DNA of 42,844 nucleotides from Seminavis robusta (taxonomy: Eukaryota > Bacillariophyta > Bacillariophyceae > Naviculales > Naviculaceae). The first letter of the stretch is position 1. Every line of letters begins with the position of its first letter. The stretch lies in contig CAICTM010000914.1 in assembly GCA_903772945.1 (NCBI GenBank), positions 1 to 42,844 of the forward strand. Direction: 5' to 3'. A program made the translations under genes and the position numbers. This document shows, piece by piece, positions 41,048-42,844 of this stretch. Below the pieces are notes generated by a model. It saw only the letters and a program-made list of their open reading frames with translations, searched no databases and was not told the origin of the DNA.

Positions 41048-42430
41048 CTTACATGCAATGCAGACTCCACTCACAGTTGCTCTTGGCATAGACTTGTTGC
41101 CACTGCAGCTAATGTTATGGTTGAGCAGCAGCAGAGGCTGCTGATCCTCTCTCTTACTTTCTCTGGTGTCGGAAGTATTTCGGTTAAAAAAATTATGCTT
41201 CTAAAGGTTTTAAATTACGTTTCTGCACCGCGACATGATTTCTGCAAAGCAGCCATTGATGTCCAATGCGTCTGAACAATTATATGGTACCGGTAGGCAC
41301 TGGGATCAAACATAATCCGATCTACCCGTTTGGTATCAACGGTGCACGTAGGACACCTTTAGAAACCTAAACTCCCTTTCTTTGGTCGCGGGAGTGATTG
41401 AATTCCATTCAATCGACCTTGGACCCATCTTTAGAATGCGAAGACAACCGCTTTACAGTACGGTACCGGTACACAGGGGTAGTCGAGGTACGATGTAGAA
41501 GAAACAAATTGCTATTTGGGTTATTCCCCTCTAGAACACTGCTTGGCGGAGCCATAGCGGACCCGTATCGGGCCTAAAACTGACGTCCCACCAGAGAAAA
41601 CATAAACTCCAATGGGCTCGAATAGTATTAATAGTGGCCAATGCAATTGGGCTAGCAGTGCCCATAAGTGGCTGAGGCGCTTCGGCAGCTGGTGCCAGTA
41701 CCTTTTGCTTGGCTTTGATACTCTTCTCCACCACATATGGAGCCATTTGCCAACCATGCTTTGGGTCCCTATCGACTTTATGGGGGGGTTAGGCAGCAGC
41801 GTGGGGGAGGGAAAAAGAAGAAGAAGAGGGAGAGGGTTAACCTTTGAATTCCTGATTCCCGTTTGAGAGCAAAGATCCAGTCATCGAATGACATGAAATG
41901 ACATGAAATACATATAGTAAAGAGGGGAGAAGGCAATGACCCTCTACGTCTCTTATATAAACAGACATCTCCCCCATGGGTAAGACGTCTGAAGAACAAC
42001 AATATGTCATCAAGTACGTCACAGTTGGTTCAGTCAAGGAAATTTGAATTCAAATCGTGTAACCCATACTGACTCGCTCTTTTCCCATCCTTTGCTCGGA
42101 CCAAACCCTCCCACTCCAACTTGACTGTCAGCGGCCCAGAAAAGAAAACCTTCCCAAGCTGGTATGATTTCAATGAGGATGGCTTTCTGCTCTGAACCGG
42201 AGACGGTCGGATTGAGTGAGGCTTGATACGGATCGATACGGATCGATCGACGCCTGTCGCACTTGTAGAGAGGGATCCAACGCTTCGGTCGTGGTGAACC
42301 AAGGAACTCCTCCTCCTCGAATAACACTAGTCAATATTCATTATTTTGATACTCTCTATTATCTTTGTTACTCTAGCAAGATGATGTTTTCTCCTCCTTT
42401 ACAGCGGCTACTCCTTTCGAAGAAGGCTCC
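41048..42430. other. Intergenic, no supported gene
   Basis: Several overlapping frames of 60-97 codons occur (41521-42327), but none has a motif, intron or stable frame. Two GTACCGGTA palindromes are present (about 41286 and 41463). Confidence 0.5.
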
Positions 42431-42472
42431 ACCATGACAGGCTCCTCTTGTTTACCATGACAGGCTCCTCTT
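42431..42472. repeat. 19-bp tandem repeat
   Basis: ACCATGACAGGCTCCTCTT occurs twice with a period of 23 bases. Confidence 0.8.
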
Positions 42473-42538
42473 ATTTGGATAGGCTGGAAGCAGTGACAGC
42501 AACAGGAGCGATCGATCGAAGCCACGGAGCGATCGATC

Positions 42539-42775
42539 CACAACAACAACAAACACCGATCGATCTACAACAACAAATGACAACACTACTACTACTACTA
42601 CTACAACAACAACAACAAACGACTCGAGGGTTGACTACTACTACAACAACAAATGACAACAGTACTACTACTACAACAACAACAACAACTACTACTACTA
42701 AAACAACAACTTGCCGGTCTATTTTGTCTTGAAGTCAGGCAAGACTCTTAGCAACAACAACAACTACTACTACTT
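42539..42775. repeat. ACA/ACT trinucleotide repeats
   Basis: Extended runs of AAC, ACA and ACT triplets. Frame products are poly-Gln or poly-Thr. They could be the start of a low-complexity coding exon running off the window, but there is no supporting start or splice evidence. Confidence 0.75.
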
Positions 42776-42778
42776 CCT

Positions 42779-42821
42779 CTACCGATACCACTACCGACGG
42801 ACTACCGATACCACTACCGAC
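42779..42821. repeat. 20-bp tandem repeat at the window end
   Basis: CTACCGATACCACTACCGAC occurs twice, at 42779 and 42802, in a run cut off by the window edge. Confidence 0.75.
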
Positions 42822-42844
42822 CCTTCCTCTCCAACCAACGCCGT

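Noticed and set aside
41521..42327. Overlapping minus-strand frames
   Set aside because: Several frames compete over the same bases, with no domain or intron support.
42448..42732. Gln/Thr-rich 94-codon frame
   Set aside because: Product of ACA/ACT triplet runs; likely simple repeat.

Overview
This window is eukaryotic nuclear DNA, most likely from a diatom (possibly a pennate such as a Seminavis relative; this is inferred, not proven). Supporting signs are short GT-AG introns of about 70-130 nt, a proline/serine linker of the PSxxPS type common in diatom secreted proteins, a plastid-lumen protein with a bipartite-looking leader, and decayed LTR-retroelement gag sequence.

The first 27 kb is dominated by one giant plus-strand gene (1793-26590). 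I reconstruct about 44 exons and about 20.9 kb of coding sequence, or roughly 6,960 residues. Its product has a signal peptide and an acidic low-complexity N-terminus. Seven tectonin-like beta-propellers (six blades each) then alternate with 16 whole or half copies of a four-cysteine lectin-like module. After these come a FAMT-like domain, two Vps62-like plus Cys-rich segments flanking a carbohydrate-binding-like beta-sandwich, EGF-like and Fn3-like parts, more beta-sandwiches, and finally a heptad coil and one transmembrane segment. It looks like a type I cell-surface protein with many potential glycan-binding sites. The array seems to have grown by duplication of intron-bounded cassettes: introns recur at the same codon of successive propellers and still share sequence. 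Several apparent frameshifts (about 13889, 14116, 15710, 16544, 21056) mean it is either a decaying gene or a sequence with indel errors. A decayed fragment of the same family lies just downstream (26990-27180).

The rest of the window is a typical gene neighbourhood. It holds a minus-strand DHHC palmitoyltransferase (27409-29527, three exons), a minus-strand Popeye-like/cyclic-nucleotide-binding-like membrane protein (31094-32518), and a repeat-rich block (33941-37740) with an AGCGTTT minisatellite, two pairs of direct repeats and a broken gag. Next are a minus-strand plastid-lumen protein (38528-39493) and, divergent from it, a plus-strand EF-hand-like protein with a C-terminal transmembrane anchor (39989-41047). 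The last 1.8 kb has no supported gene and ends in triplet repeats. A TA-flanked MITE-like element lies at 391-634.

The giant protein is the most unusual item. Its parts suggest adhesion or recognition at the cell surface, but nothing in the sequence names the partner.
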